DNA from: Thermococcus henrietii
GTDB lineage: Archaea > Methanobacteriota_B > Thermococci > Thermococcales > Thermococcaceae
Assembly: GCF_900198835.1 (NCBI RefSeq)
Contig: NZ_LT900021.1
Location: forward strand, 1,612,001-1,676,000
Reading direction: 5' to 3'
DNA length: 64,000 nucleotides
This document shows positions 50,791 through 58,300 of this stretch, in pieces; positions within the stretch are counted from its first letter, which is position 1, and every line of letters starts with the position of its first letter. A program made the translations under genes and the position numbers. The notes below the pieces were generated by a model. The model did not search any database, was not told where the DNA came from, and was given only the letters and a program-made list of their open reading frames with translations.

Positions 50791-51765
50791 TCACCACATG
50801 ACCAGTTGCCAGTCGAGGAGGCCGTTCTCGACGATATAGCTCCACCGCTCCCTGCACTCCGGCTTGAGGTTTTCGATGTATTTCAAATCCTGCGTCGCCG
50901 AGAACTTCTTTATCGCCCTGCCGATAACGCGGTCGTAGTCGGTCAGACAGTTGTGGGGTCCGCGCTTTGAGCCAGCCCCAACGGGGTCGCTCAGGATTCT
51001 CTTGTCCGGGAACTTTTTCTTCGCCCAGATTAGAACCTCGACCGCGCTCCAGAGCCACGGCGGGCGGTACTCGTTCCTCTCCCACAGCCTCTCGTAGAGC
51101 GTCCCCTTCTGAATGTCGGTGATGTTTATCGAGAAGGTGTCCGTGTAGGGCTCGGCCTTGATTATGCTCCCCTTGACGTCCTCGATGGCGGTTCTTTCGC
51201 TCAGGAAAATCGGCTTCAGCAGGAGGTAAGTTTTGACCTTCGCTCCAGCTTTTCTCGTTATCTCAGAAGCCCTCACGAAGTCCCCGAAGGTGTTGCCCTT
51301 GTTTATCGAGACGTCGGCGACGTCGTCGTTGGCCGTCTCCAAGCCGATAGCGACCTCGAAGTGCTTGTCCGGGACTATCTCGGCCAGCTCTTTAACCGCG
51401 TCGTAGCGAACCAGCTCGCTCCTGCTCTCGATGACGATTTCCTCAACGTTGTCCATCTCCGCCAGAAGCTCAAAGATTTTTCTCCTCGTTTCCGGTTTGA
51501 GCTCGCCGTTGTCGAGGAATGAACCTGAGGTGAACATTCTCACCGCGAAAGGGCCTTTTTTGCCTTTTATTTTCTCCAGCGCTTCCCTCACGTAGTCCAC
51601 TATTGCTTCCTGGCTCCACTTGACTTTGGGGGCCGAGGTGGGGTAGGCGCACATGTAGCAGGCCTTTCCTATTCTGAAGCGATAGCAACCTATAGTGGGC
51701 AGGATTATGAAGAGCGCCGTTCCCGGCTTTCCGGCAACGTTGTCCTCGCTCGTCCAGTAGGTCAT
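50791..51765 (-). CDS. Radical SAM enzyme of the archaeosine (RaSEA) type
   Basis: A 324-residue radical SAM protein. The cluster cysteines are C27, C36 and C39 (GCYRFRIGKACYMCAYPT), a C-x8-C-x2-C spacing different from the usual CxxxCxxC but typical of this group (TIGR01210). In Thermococcus kodakarensis a member, RaSEA, works with ArcS to convert q0N-lysine to archaeosine at tRNA position 15. Further marks: FTSGSFLDNGE, IESRSELV, GLETANDDV. arcS is not adjacent here. The ATG follows GGTGAGAGG. Confidence 0.8.
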   Translation of the reverse strand: MTYWTSEDNVAGKPGTALFIILPTIGCYRFRIGKACYMCAYPTSAPKVKWSQEAIVDYVREALEKIKGKKGPFAVRMFTSGSFLDNGELKPETRRKIFELLAEMDNVEEIVIESRSELVRYDAVKELAEIVPDKHFEVAIGLETANDDVADVSINKGNTFGDFVRASEITRKAGAKVKTYLLLKPIFLSERTAIEDVKGSIIKAEPYTDTFSINITDIQKGTLYERLWERNEYRPPWLWSAVEVLIWAKKKFPDKRILSDPVGAGSKRGPHNCLTDYDRVIGRAIKKFSATQDLKYIENLKPECRERWSYIVENGLLDWQLVMW

Positions 51766-51799
51766 CCTCTCACCTAGCCCGGGGTCTGAGATAGGGTTT

Positions 51800-53074
51800 T
51801 TAAAGGTGCTCCATATTCAATGTTTTCTCGAGGCTCTCCTTCGCGATTTCTAGCAGGTCTTCAGGGGTCAGCACTTCCATTCCTTCTGGTTTACGTTCGA
51901 GGACGTCTTCGCTCGGAACAACGAGCACTCTGCGGCAGTCGAAGCGCGAAAGCTTCTCCTCAATCTTCCGCACTTCCTCTCTCTTCACCCGCTCCTTCCA
52001 CTTGACCTCTCCGACGAGTTCGAGCCTGTTAAATCCCCGCAGAGCAATGTCGAGCTCAAGCTGGGGAAGCTCAACACTCACCCTTCTCAGGCCGTAAGCC
52101 TTGGCGAGCAAATCCGCTATGAAGTCCTCGACGTGCCTTGGAAGTTTGTAGTCAACGGCCCTTCTTATGAACTCAACGGACGTTTCAAGCTCGGTGTAGG
52201 CGTACTTGGCCTCAAGGTAGAAGTGCAGGTCGAGGAGAGGTGAGACGTGCCTGTAAACGAACTTTTTGCGCCTCTTGCCCTGAACCAGGAACTTGCGCAG
52301 GATTCCCATCTTCGTGAGGATTGTGAGGTACTTCTGGAGTGTCCCGGGGTTGTCCTTCTTCAGCAGGCCGCGGGAGAAGAGTGCAGAGGAAAGCTCGGTG
52401 CTCGTCCCCTTTCCGTTGGCGACTTCCATCATTATCCCGAGGTAAACCCTCGTCAGCTCGTGGCCCTCTTCGCTGAATGTCTCGCCAACGAGCTCGCTCA
52501 CGAATGAACCTGAGGACGAAAAGAAGCCGGTTAAAAAGTCCCTCAGCGGAGGTTTGTAAGCCGGCACGAGCATGGGCTCCCTCAGGTAGGTGGATGCCTC
52601 TATCAGCTCCTTTCCCTTCACTTCCTTCGACAGCTCGACTAAGATTTCGCGCTCGTCTATGAGTCCGATTTTCACGAGGAAGGCTATCCCGAGGAGCGGG
52701 CTTTCCCTCATCGAGAGCAACCTTTGGGCGAGCCACATCGTTGAGGTTACGAGGATTATCCCGCTATCCTGCTCAGTTGAGTACGCATGCAGGAGGTCGA
52801 GGAAACCATCGGGGAGGCGGTGGAACTCGTCGATGACGATTCTTCTCTTCCCTTTAACCAGCCTTGGAAAGAGTCTCATGAACTCCTGATAGGTCATCTT
52901 GTCGCTGCTCAGCCTGTCGTGGACGGTGCCGTCCTTGTTCACGAAGAAGAACTCGTCGTAGTCGAGAAAGTGCTCGACGAGGAAGGTCTTGCCGGTCTTT
53001 CTCCTCCCGTAGAGCATCTTCCAGCCCGGGTATCTCAGGAGGGCACGTTCAATTCTTCGAGGAATTATTCTCAT
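51800..53074 (-). CDS. Archaeal STAND-like ATPase with DUF234-type C-terminus
   Basis: A 424-residue ATPase. P-loop YGRRKTGKTFLVEHFL near residue 25, Walker B RRIVIDEFHRLPDGF, sensor-like ILVTSTMWLAQR, then winged-helix regions (SSALFSRGLLKKDNPGTLQKYLTILTKMGILRKF) and a C-terminal DUF234-like domain with LELVGEVKWKERV, a nuclease-like strand pattern. This family is expanded and variable in Thermococcales, and its role is unknown; links to mobile DNA are suspected. The start codon lies in the middle of a 24-base palindrome. Confidence 0.8.
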   Translation of the reverse strand: MRIIPRRIERALLRYPGWKMLYGRRKTGKTFLVEHFLDYDEFFFVNKDGTVHDRLSSDKMTYQEFMRLFPRLVKGKRRIVIDEFHRLPDGFLDLLHAYSTEQDSGIILVTSTMWLAQRLLSMRESPLLGIAFLVKIGLIDEREILVELSKEVKGKELIEASTYLREPMLVPAYKPPLRDFLTGFFSSSGSFVSELVGETFSEEGHELTRVYLGIMMEVANGKGTSTELSSALFSRGLLKKDNPGTLQKYLTILTKMGILRKFLVQGKRRKKFVYRHVSPLLDLHFYLEAKYAYTELETSVEFIRRAVDYKLPRHVEDFIADLLAKAYGLRRVSVELPQLELDIALRGFNRLELVGEVKWKERVKREEVRKIEEKLSRFDCRRVLVVPSEDVLERKPEGMEVLTPEDLLEIAKESLEKTLNMEHL

Positions 53075-53218
53075 GAGAATAATTCCCGCGGGAATAGTTA
53101 TAAAGGTTTTGGGCTTCCCCCCGAATATAACCCCTCATTGCGCTGAGCCTTCCTGATGCTGTGCCTTTGATTCTTTTTAGAATGATTCTTCGGGAGAATT
53201 ATTCCCGCAGGGATAATT
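53062..53218 (-). promoter_or_regulatory. Palindrome cluster controlling the ATPase gene
   Basis: A perfect 24-base palindrome (53062-53085, half-site GAATTATTCTCA) is centred on the ATG at 53074. Overlapping it is ATTCCCGCGGGAAT (53082-53095). The minus-strand TATA box CCTTTATAAC follows at about 53096-53106. Farther upstream are AGAATGATTCT (53180-53190), ATTCT/AGAAT arms (53185-53199) and ATTATTCCCGCAGGGATAAT (53199-53218), which repeats the ATTCCCGC motif. Two operator groups 120 bases apart suggest cooperative or looped repression, perhaps autoregulation. The rest of 53219-53400 holds only a weak dyad (AGCTGAG/CTCAGCT near 53262-53285) and the vapB promoter. Confidence 0.55.
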
Positions 53219-53400
53219 ATGCAGTTCAGATTGGGGTGAGGGTTATAAGGTGAGCTGAGAACTCTGGCTATGCTCAGCTTGAAGGGGAATCTCAAAACCT
53301 GACTCCCCTCGTCCTCAGGCTTCTCTCGAAGGAAGGATAAGCGGCATCTTTTTCAATAACTATTTATATCTGCCAGAATTATCAATAAACTGGTGGTTAT

Positions 53401-53619
53401 ATGGAGATAGTGGTGAAACGTCTCGACTCCCAGGGCAGGCTTCTCATTCCCCGTGAGATTAGGGAGAAGCTTGGTGACGAAGTCATAATAGTTGACCTTG
53501 GCGATAGGGTGGAGCTCCTTCCGAGGAGGAGAGCCAACCTGCGGAAGTTCTTCGACAGTGTTGAGATTGATGAGCTGAAGGAATGGGAGGAGCTCAAAAA
53601 GGAGCTGTGGATGGAATGA
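53401..53619 (+). CDS. vapB: VapB antitoxin, AbrB/SpoVT type
   Basis: A 72-residue antitoxin with an N-terminal swapped-hairpin AbrB domain (VVKRLDSQGRLLIPREIREKLGDEVIIVDLGDRVELLP) and a C-terminal acidic helix (IDELKEWEELKKELWME) that would occupy the toxin. The TATA box CTATTTATATC lies near 53361-53371, and GGTGGTTAT precedes the ATG. The toxin gene starts at the antitoxin stop (ATGA). The AbrB domain normally also represses its own promoter. Confidence 0.9.
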   Translation: MEIVVKRLDSQGRLLIPREIREKLGDEVIIVDLGDRVELLPRRRANLRKFFDSVEIDELKEWEELKKELWME

Positions 53620-54032
53620 GGTTCATCGACGCCAACGTCTTCATCTACGCGTTTCTAAGGCCGAAGAAGGAGCCACCGGAGAACGTTAAGGAAATCAAGG
53701 AGCGGGCCAAGGCGATACTCACGAGGGTGAGTGATGGCGAGCGTGTTGTAACTACGGTCGTCCATCTGAGCGAAGTGGCCAACGTCGTCGAGAGCAGGGG
53801 CAGGAAAGAGAAAGCAGTTGAGGTCGTTCTGGCGGTTTTGACGAGTGAGAACATTGAAGTTCTTCCGGTCTCTCCCAGTGATTACTTGAAGGCAACTCTC
53901 ATAGCCGAGGAGAAAAACCTCGGCGTGAACGACGCTTTGGCCTACGTTAAGATGAAAGAACTCGGCATAGGAGAGATTTACACGTTCGATAGGGACTTTG
54001 AAAAGCTCGATGTCATGGTGGTGAACGAATGA
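53616..54032 (+). CDS. vapC: VapC PIN endoribonuclease toxin
   Basis: A 138-residue intact PIN domain: MRFIDANVFIYAFL (first Asp), HLSEVANVVESRG (Glu), LGVNDALAYVKMKELG (Asp) and YTFDRDFEKLD (last Asp). The ATG at 53616 overlaps the vapB stop by 4 bases. Its own stop overlaps the surE start (ATGA at 54029-54032), so surE is cotranscribed with the toxin-antitoxin pair, an unusual neighbour. Confidence 0.92.
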   Translation: MRFIDANVFIYAFLRPKKEPPENVKEIKERAKAILTRVSDGERVVTTVVHLSEVANVVESRGRKEKAVEVVLAVLTSENIEVLPVSPSDYLKATLIAEEKNLGVNDALAYVKMKELGIGEIYTFDRDFEKLDVMVVNE

Positions 54033-54814
54033 GAATCCTCCTTACCAACGACGACGGAATCTACTCCAACGGACTGCGCGCCGCTGTAAAAGCCCTTAGT
54101 GAGCTCGGCGAAGTTTACGTCGTCGCCCCGCTCTTCCAGAGGAGCGCGAGCGGCAGGGCCATGACGCTCCACAGGCCGATAAGGGCCAAGCGCGTTGACG
54201 TCCCCGGGGCGAGAATAGCCTACGGAATAGACGGGACTCCCACTGACTGCGTGATTTTCGCTTTGGCCCGCTTCGGTGGCTTCGACCTGGCGGTCAGCGG
54301 GATCAACCTCGGCGAGAACCTGAGCACCGAGATAACCGTCTCCGGAACGGCCTCGGCCGCTATAGAGGCTTCCACCCACGGGATTCCGAGCATAGCGATT
54401 AGCCTTGAGGTGGAGTGGAAGAAGACCCTCGGCGAGGGTGAAGGGGTTGACTTCTCCGTCTCGGCGCACTTCCTCAGGAGAATAGCCGGTGCGGTCCTTG
54501 AGCGGGGCCTTCCGGAGGGCGTTGACATGCTCAACGTCAACGTCCCGAGCAACGCGACGGAGAAAACCGAGATAGCGATCACCCGCCTCGCCCGGAAGCG
54601 CTACTGCCCGACGGTCGAAGAGCGCATTGACCCGAAGGGCAACCCCTACTACTGGATCGTCGGCAGGCTCGTTCAGGACTTCGAGCCGGGAACCGATGCT
54701 TACGCCCTGAAGGTCGAGAGGAAGGTCAGCGTCACGCCGATAAACATCGACATGACGGCGAGGGTGGATTTTGGGGAACTGGAGATGTTGTTGGAAAGCA
54801 CGTTGAAAGGTTGA
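54029..54814 (+). CDS. surE: SurE 5'/3'-nucleotidase
   Basis: A metal-dependent nucleoside monophosphate phosphatase linked to stress survival. The 261 residues start MRILLTNDDGIYSNGLRA, with D8 and D9 as metal ligands; QRSASGRAMTL and SGINLGENLSTEITVSGTASAAIEAS follow, containing the Ser and Asn of the active site. The C-terminal arm used for dimer swapping is present. The start overlaps the toxin stop. The downstream membrane gene is 7 bases after its stop. Confidence 0.95.
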   Translation: MRILLTNDDGIYSNGLRAAVKALSELGEVYVVAPLFQRSASGRAMTLHRPIRAKRVDVPGARIAYGIDGTPTDCVIFALARFGGFDLAVSGINLGENLSTEITVSGTASAAIEASTHGIPSIAISLEVEWKKTLGEGEGVDFSVSAHFLRRIAGAVLERGLPEGVDMLNVNVPSNATEKTEIAITRLARKRYCPTVEERIDPKGNPYYWIVGRLVQDFEPGTDAYALKVERKVSVTPINIDMTARVDFGELEMLLESTLKG

Positions 54815-54821
54815 GAGTGCT

Positions 54822-55274
54822 ATGAAACGACTGCTCCCTCTTTCCATTCCCTTCGTCGAGTTCGCGCTTGCCTTTGCAGTTCCGCGGGAGAACTACGTGA
54901 AGGCCGTCTGCTGGTCGAGAAATCCACCGGCCTGCTCCTTTGAGTTTTCTCCATCACCAATCTTTTTCCTTGCCGTTGCGCTTCCATTCCTCATTCTTAC
55001 AGTTTACTTCCTCTGGAGGAAGCGGAGAGAAATCGCCCTGCTCTCGGGTTCTGCCGGGATTGTGGTGCTCGCGGGAACGGCGCTCCTGACCTTTGACGAG
55101 GGAATCGCCCTGCTCACCGTTCTGCTCCTCGCACCCCTTCTCCAGTGGGCTGGAGAGAAGGTTTTGGAGATACAACCTGATAAAAACGAGGAAATTATAT
55201 GGACCATCTCGGCCGTTCTGAGCTTCCTCGCCGTCTGGATTGTGGTCCGCATGGGGCTCGCGGTCAGCGTGTGA
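54822..55274 (+). CDS. Small membrane protein, unknown function
   Basis: A 150-residue protein with four or five hydrophobic stretches: LLPLSIPFVEFALAFAV at the N-terminus, IFFLAVALPFLILTVYFLW, IALLSGSAGIVVLAGTALLTF, IALLTVLLLAPLLQW and WTISAVLSFLAVWIVVRMG. A short extracellular-looking loop with two Cys (AVCWSRNPPACSF) follows the first. No family is recognised. It is probably cotranscribed with surE and is convergent with ftsY. Confidence 0.6.
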   Translation: MKRLLPLSIPFVEFALAFAVPRENYVKAVCWSRNPPACSFEFSPSPIFFLAVALPFLILTVYFLWRKRREIALLSGSAGIVVLAGTALLTFDEGIALLTVLLLAPLLQWAGEKVLEIQPDKNEEIIWTISAVLSFLAVWIVVRMGLAVSV

Positions 55275-55286
55275 GAAAAGGGAAAG

Positions 55287-56270
55287 TCAATCCTCCCCAA
55301 AAATCCTGTCCACAAACCACTTCTCGTCGAAAGGCTTTAAGTCGTCGTAGCCCTGACCGACGCCGACGAAGAGTATCGGCGCGCCAATTGCGTGGCTTAT
55401 GCTCAAAGCCGCTCCACCCCTCGCGTCCGCGTCGAGCTTGGTGAGGATTACGCCGTCTATTCTGACGGCCTCGTTGAACTGCTTGGCTTGCTCAACAACG
55501 GCGTTTCCGCTCAGGCTGTCGCCGACGAAGATTACCAAGTCAGGTTTGGTGACGCGCACTATCTTCTTCATCTCGTCCATGAGGTTTCTGTTGAGCTCGT
55601 TCCTTCCGGCGGTGTCAACGAGAACCACATCAACCCCCCTCGCCTTGGCGTGCTGGATTGCGTCGTAGGCGACCGCCGCCGGGTCGGCACCGTAGTCGTG
55701 CTTTATCACCTTAACTCCAACGCGCTTCGCGTGCTCCTCTATCTGCTCTATCGCTCCGGCCCTAAACGTGTCGCTCGCCGCTATGACGACGCTCAGCCCG
55801 TTCTTCTTGAGCCAGTTGGCGAGCTTGGCAATGGTTGTGGTCTTCCCCGAGCCGTTGAAGCCGACGAAGACTATCACGAAGGGCTTCTCTTCTTTGGAGC
55901 GAATCATCTCGAGGAGGTCAATCTTTTTCTCCGGAGTGAGGATTTCGAGAATTGCCTCGCGGAGCGCTTCCTCTATCAGCTTGCCCTTGTTGGTTCCGAT
56001 GCGGACCTTCTTTCCGACCAGCTTCTCCTTAATCTTCTCCCGCAGGGCCTCGACGGTTTCGAGGGCAACGTCCGCCTCGAGAAGCTCAAGCTCCAGCTCG
56101 TCCAAAGCTTCCTCAACGTCCTTCTCTTTAATCTCGACCTGAAGGAGCCTCTCCATGAGGCCGGGCTTCTTTTCCGGCTCGGTCTTTTCGACCCTCTTCT
56201 CTTCCTCCTCAATCTTCTCCTCGACCTGCTTGGTGAACTTCTTGAGCTTTTCCCTGAGCTTTCCGAACAT
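55287..56270 (-). CDS. ftsY: Signal recognition particle receptor FtsY
   Basis: The SRP receptor GTPase that docks ribosome-SRP complexes at the membrane for co-translational insertion. The 327 residues have a charged N-terminal region (about 1-45, Lys/Glu rich), the N domain helices, and the G domain: [57 protein letters not shown] and the closing [17 protein letters not shown]. All are intact. The ATG at 56270 follows GGGTGAGAG; TATA-like TTTTTATAGG precedes it. Confidence 0.96.
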   Translation of the reverse strand: MFGKLREKLKKFTKQVEEKIEEEEKRVEKTEPEKKPGLMERLLQVEIKEKDVEEALDELELELLEADVALETVEALREKIKEKLVGKKVRIGTNKGKLIEEALREAILEILTPEKKIDLLEMIRSKEEKPFVIVFVGFNGSGKTTTIAKLANWLKKNGLSVVIAASDTFRAGAIEQIEEHAKRVGVKVIKHDYGADPAAVAYDAIQHAKARGVDVVLVDTAGRNELNRNLMDEMKKIVRVTKPDLVIFVGDSLSGNAVVEQAKQFNEAVRIDGVILTKLDADARGGAALSISHAIGAPILFVGVGQGYDDLKPFDEKWFVDRIFGED

Positions 56271-56332
56271 GCTCTCACCCGGAGAAAAGAGGGGGAAGGC
56301 CTATAAAAAGCCCTCGGCGATAGCTGGTTTCA

Positions 56333-56812
56333 TCACCGCTCAGACCCGAAGCCACTCGTCATCGGGCGCCTTACGTAGGTCTTCCTCTCAACGACGCGAC
56401 CGTTTTCGAGCTTATAAACCTTCAAGAGCTCGGCCCCCATTGTCTCTCGCCTGTATGCTATGAGATAGTCGAGGTGGTTCCTGATTTTGTATCGGGTTAT
56501 TGAGTCGGCCACGTAGCGCTCCTCGTAGAGGAGGACGAGCTTTCCTTCCTCCCGCTTCATCTCAAGCCAGCGGAGCAGTTTCTCGCGCTCTGCTCCCTTT
56601 CGGGAGAGCGGGTTGATGATAAGGTAAACGGGGAAGTCAGCCCTGAAGGGATTGCCCACGTAGATTTCTCCCTCGACGGGGAACGGAAGTTCTTCCGCTA
56701 ATGCCCTTCCCTTCCTTTCGGCCCACGATTGGAAGTAGAGCCGCGCGAGCCTCTTACCTCCCCCCGAAATCATCAGAGTTCCGGATTCGAGCGTAAGTAT
56801 TTCCCTCAGCAT
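56333..56812 (-). CDS. Hypothetical protein
   Basis: A 159-residue basic protein with alternating strands and helices: EILTLESGTLMISGGGKRLARLYF, LPFPVEGEIYVGNPFRADFPVYLIINPL, and a C-terminal part with RYKIRNHLDYLIAYRRETMG. GGKRLAR and GEIYVGNP could be binding loops, but no known family is recognised. No membrane segments. It is 62 bases upstream of the ftsY start in the same direction, and ftsY appears to have its own promoter. Confidence 0.6.
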   Translation of the reverse strand: MLREILTLESGTLMISGGGKRLARLYFQSWAERKGRALAEELPFPVEGEIYVGNPFRADFPVYLIINPLSRKGAEREKLLRWLEMKREEGKLVLLYEERYVADSITRYKIRNHLDYLIAYRRETMGAELLKVYKLENGRVVERKTYVRRPMTSGFGSER

Positions 56813-56941
56813 ACGCCTCCCTTTAACTTTTACCGGGCAGTTAAATCTTTTTCGGGATTTTTCACACCAAGGTTCACCGCAAAGTATTTATCGGGGCCCA
56901 CTGAATAAGTTTTTACAAACAATGACGGGGTGTGTTAGAGC

Positions 56942-58258
56942 ATGCGAAAACTGTTCGGTTTGTTGTTGGTGGGCCTGATGGCCCTTAGCGTCGTGGCCAG
57001 CGGCTGTATAAGCGGAGGAGGAACTTCAACCCAGAGTCCAACAGCAACGAAAGTCCCGAATAAGATAAACATACTCTACACGTACACGGGCTCGTTCAGC
57101 GACCCCGCCAAAGGTAAACAGGCGGCACAGGCCCAGCTCCAGCAGGGAGCGTGGGTCATCTATCAGGTCGCGGGCGGTACTGGCTTGGGTGTCTTTGAGG
57201 CAGTTGGCGACTACCTTAAGGCCAACGGCAAGAAAATGGGACCCCCCTTTGCCATCGGTGTTGACTCAGCTCAGGACTGGATTAAGCCGGGAGTTATAAT
57301 CGCTAGCATGATGAAGCGCGTTGACGTTGGTGTTTACAACGCCGTCAAGGAGGCAGAGGAGAACCAGTTCCGCGGCGGCGTCGTCGAGCTCGGTCTCAAG
57401 GACGGGGGTGTTAAGCTCTCCACGATAGCAGACGTCAAGGCTATGTTCGACTCCCTCCCAGCCGATGTCAGGGCCAAAAAGCTGAAGGACCTTGGCTTCC
57501 AGAACGAGCAGCAGCTTTTGGAGTACCTTAACAAGACCCGCCAGCAGGTTCCGAGCTGGATATGGCAGGCCGTTGACCAGCTTCAGCAGGAGATAATAAG
57601 CGGCAAGATACTGGTTCCCAAGGCAACCCAGAAGAGCCAGATTGAACAGCTCAGGAAGGCCACCAGCTGGCAACAGATGGAGAAGCTTGGGGAGGAATGG
57701 GCAAAGGAGTCACCCAAGCCTGAGACTTACTTCAACAAGACCCTCAACGAGAGGCAGAACACCAAGAAGATAGCCATCGTCTTCGACGTCGGTGGCAGGG
57801 GTGACCTGAGCTTCAACGACATGGCCTACATGGGTGCCGAGAGGGCCGTTAAGGATTTCGGACTCCAGCTCACCCAGCTTCAGAGCAACAGCCCGAACGA
57901 CTACTACACCAACCTCCAGAGCCTCGCCAAGACCGGCCAGTATGACATCATAATCGCCGTCGGATTTATGATGACCGACGCCGTCAAGAAGGTCGCCCAG
58001 GAGTACCCGAAGCAGAGGTTTGTCCTAATCGACGGCTACGACCCCAACATGCCGCACAACGTCCAGATGGTCCTCTTCAAGGAGAACGAGGGTTCAGCCT
58101 TGGCTGGAGCGCTCGCCGCCCTCATAGCCCTCAACGACGGTAAGGACACCATAGGTATCGTCCTCGGTATGGAAATTCCGGTTCTCTACAAGTTCGAGGG
58201 CGGCTACCGCTTCGGTGCCTACTGGGCCCTCGACTACTACAAGAACCACAAGCAGTGA
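56942..58258 (+). CDS. BMP/PnrA-type nucleoside-binding lipoprotein, circularly permuted
   Basis: A 438-residue substrate-binding lipoprotein of the first gene in an ABC operon. A signal peptide ends in the lipobox VVASGC (Cys22), then a Thr/Ser linker. In PnrA/BMP proteins the part with DxGG..D.SFN comes first and the part with F.DP.KG...AGGTG.G second. Here residues 41-225 (ILYTYTGSFSDPAKGKQAA, YQVAGGTGLGVFEA, IGVDSAQD, GKILVP) are the usual second half, and residues 275-438 (KIAIVFDVGGRGDLSFNDMA, ENEGSALAGALAAL, GMEIPVLYKFEGGYRFGA) are the usual first half. The natural junction ...YYKNHKQ/NILYTY is split between the two termini. A linker (about 229-274) joins the old C- and N-ends. Both lobes look complete, so binding of a nucleoside is probably kept. 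Confidence 0.9.
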   Translation: MRKLFGLLLVGLMALSVVASGCISGGGTSTQSPTATKVPNKINILYTYTGSFSDPAKGKQAAQAQLQQGAWVIYQVAGGTGLGVFEAVGDYLKANGKKMGPPFAIGVDSAQDWIKPGVIIASMMKRVDVGVYNAVKEAEENQFRGGVVELGLKDGGVKLSTIADVKAMFDSLPADVRAKKLKDLGFQNEQQLLEYLNKTRQQVPSWIWQAVDQLQQEIISGKILVPKATQKSQIEQLRKATSWQQMEKLGEEWAKESPKPETYFNKTLNERQNTKKIAIVFDVGGRGDLSFNDMAYMGAERAVKDFGLQLTQLQSNSPNDYYTNLQSLAKTGQYDIIIAVGFMMTDAVKKVAQEYPKQRFVLIDGYDPNMPHNVQMVLFKENEGSALAGALAALIALNDGKDTIGIVLGMEIPVLYKFEGGYRFGAYWALDYYKNHKQ

Positions 58259-58300
58259 TTTCCTTCCCTTTGTTCTTCTTCCCTTTAGGAGGTGAAAGCG

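Noticed and set aside
50648-51085. N-terminal extension of the korD frame
   Set aside because: The upstream codons lie antisense-free but overlap the promoter and the radical SAM gene; the ferredoxin begins at the ATG at 50647 with a good ribosome site.
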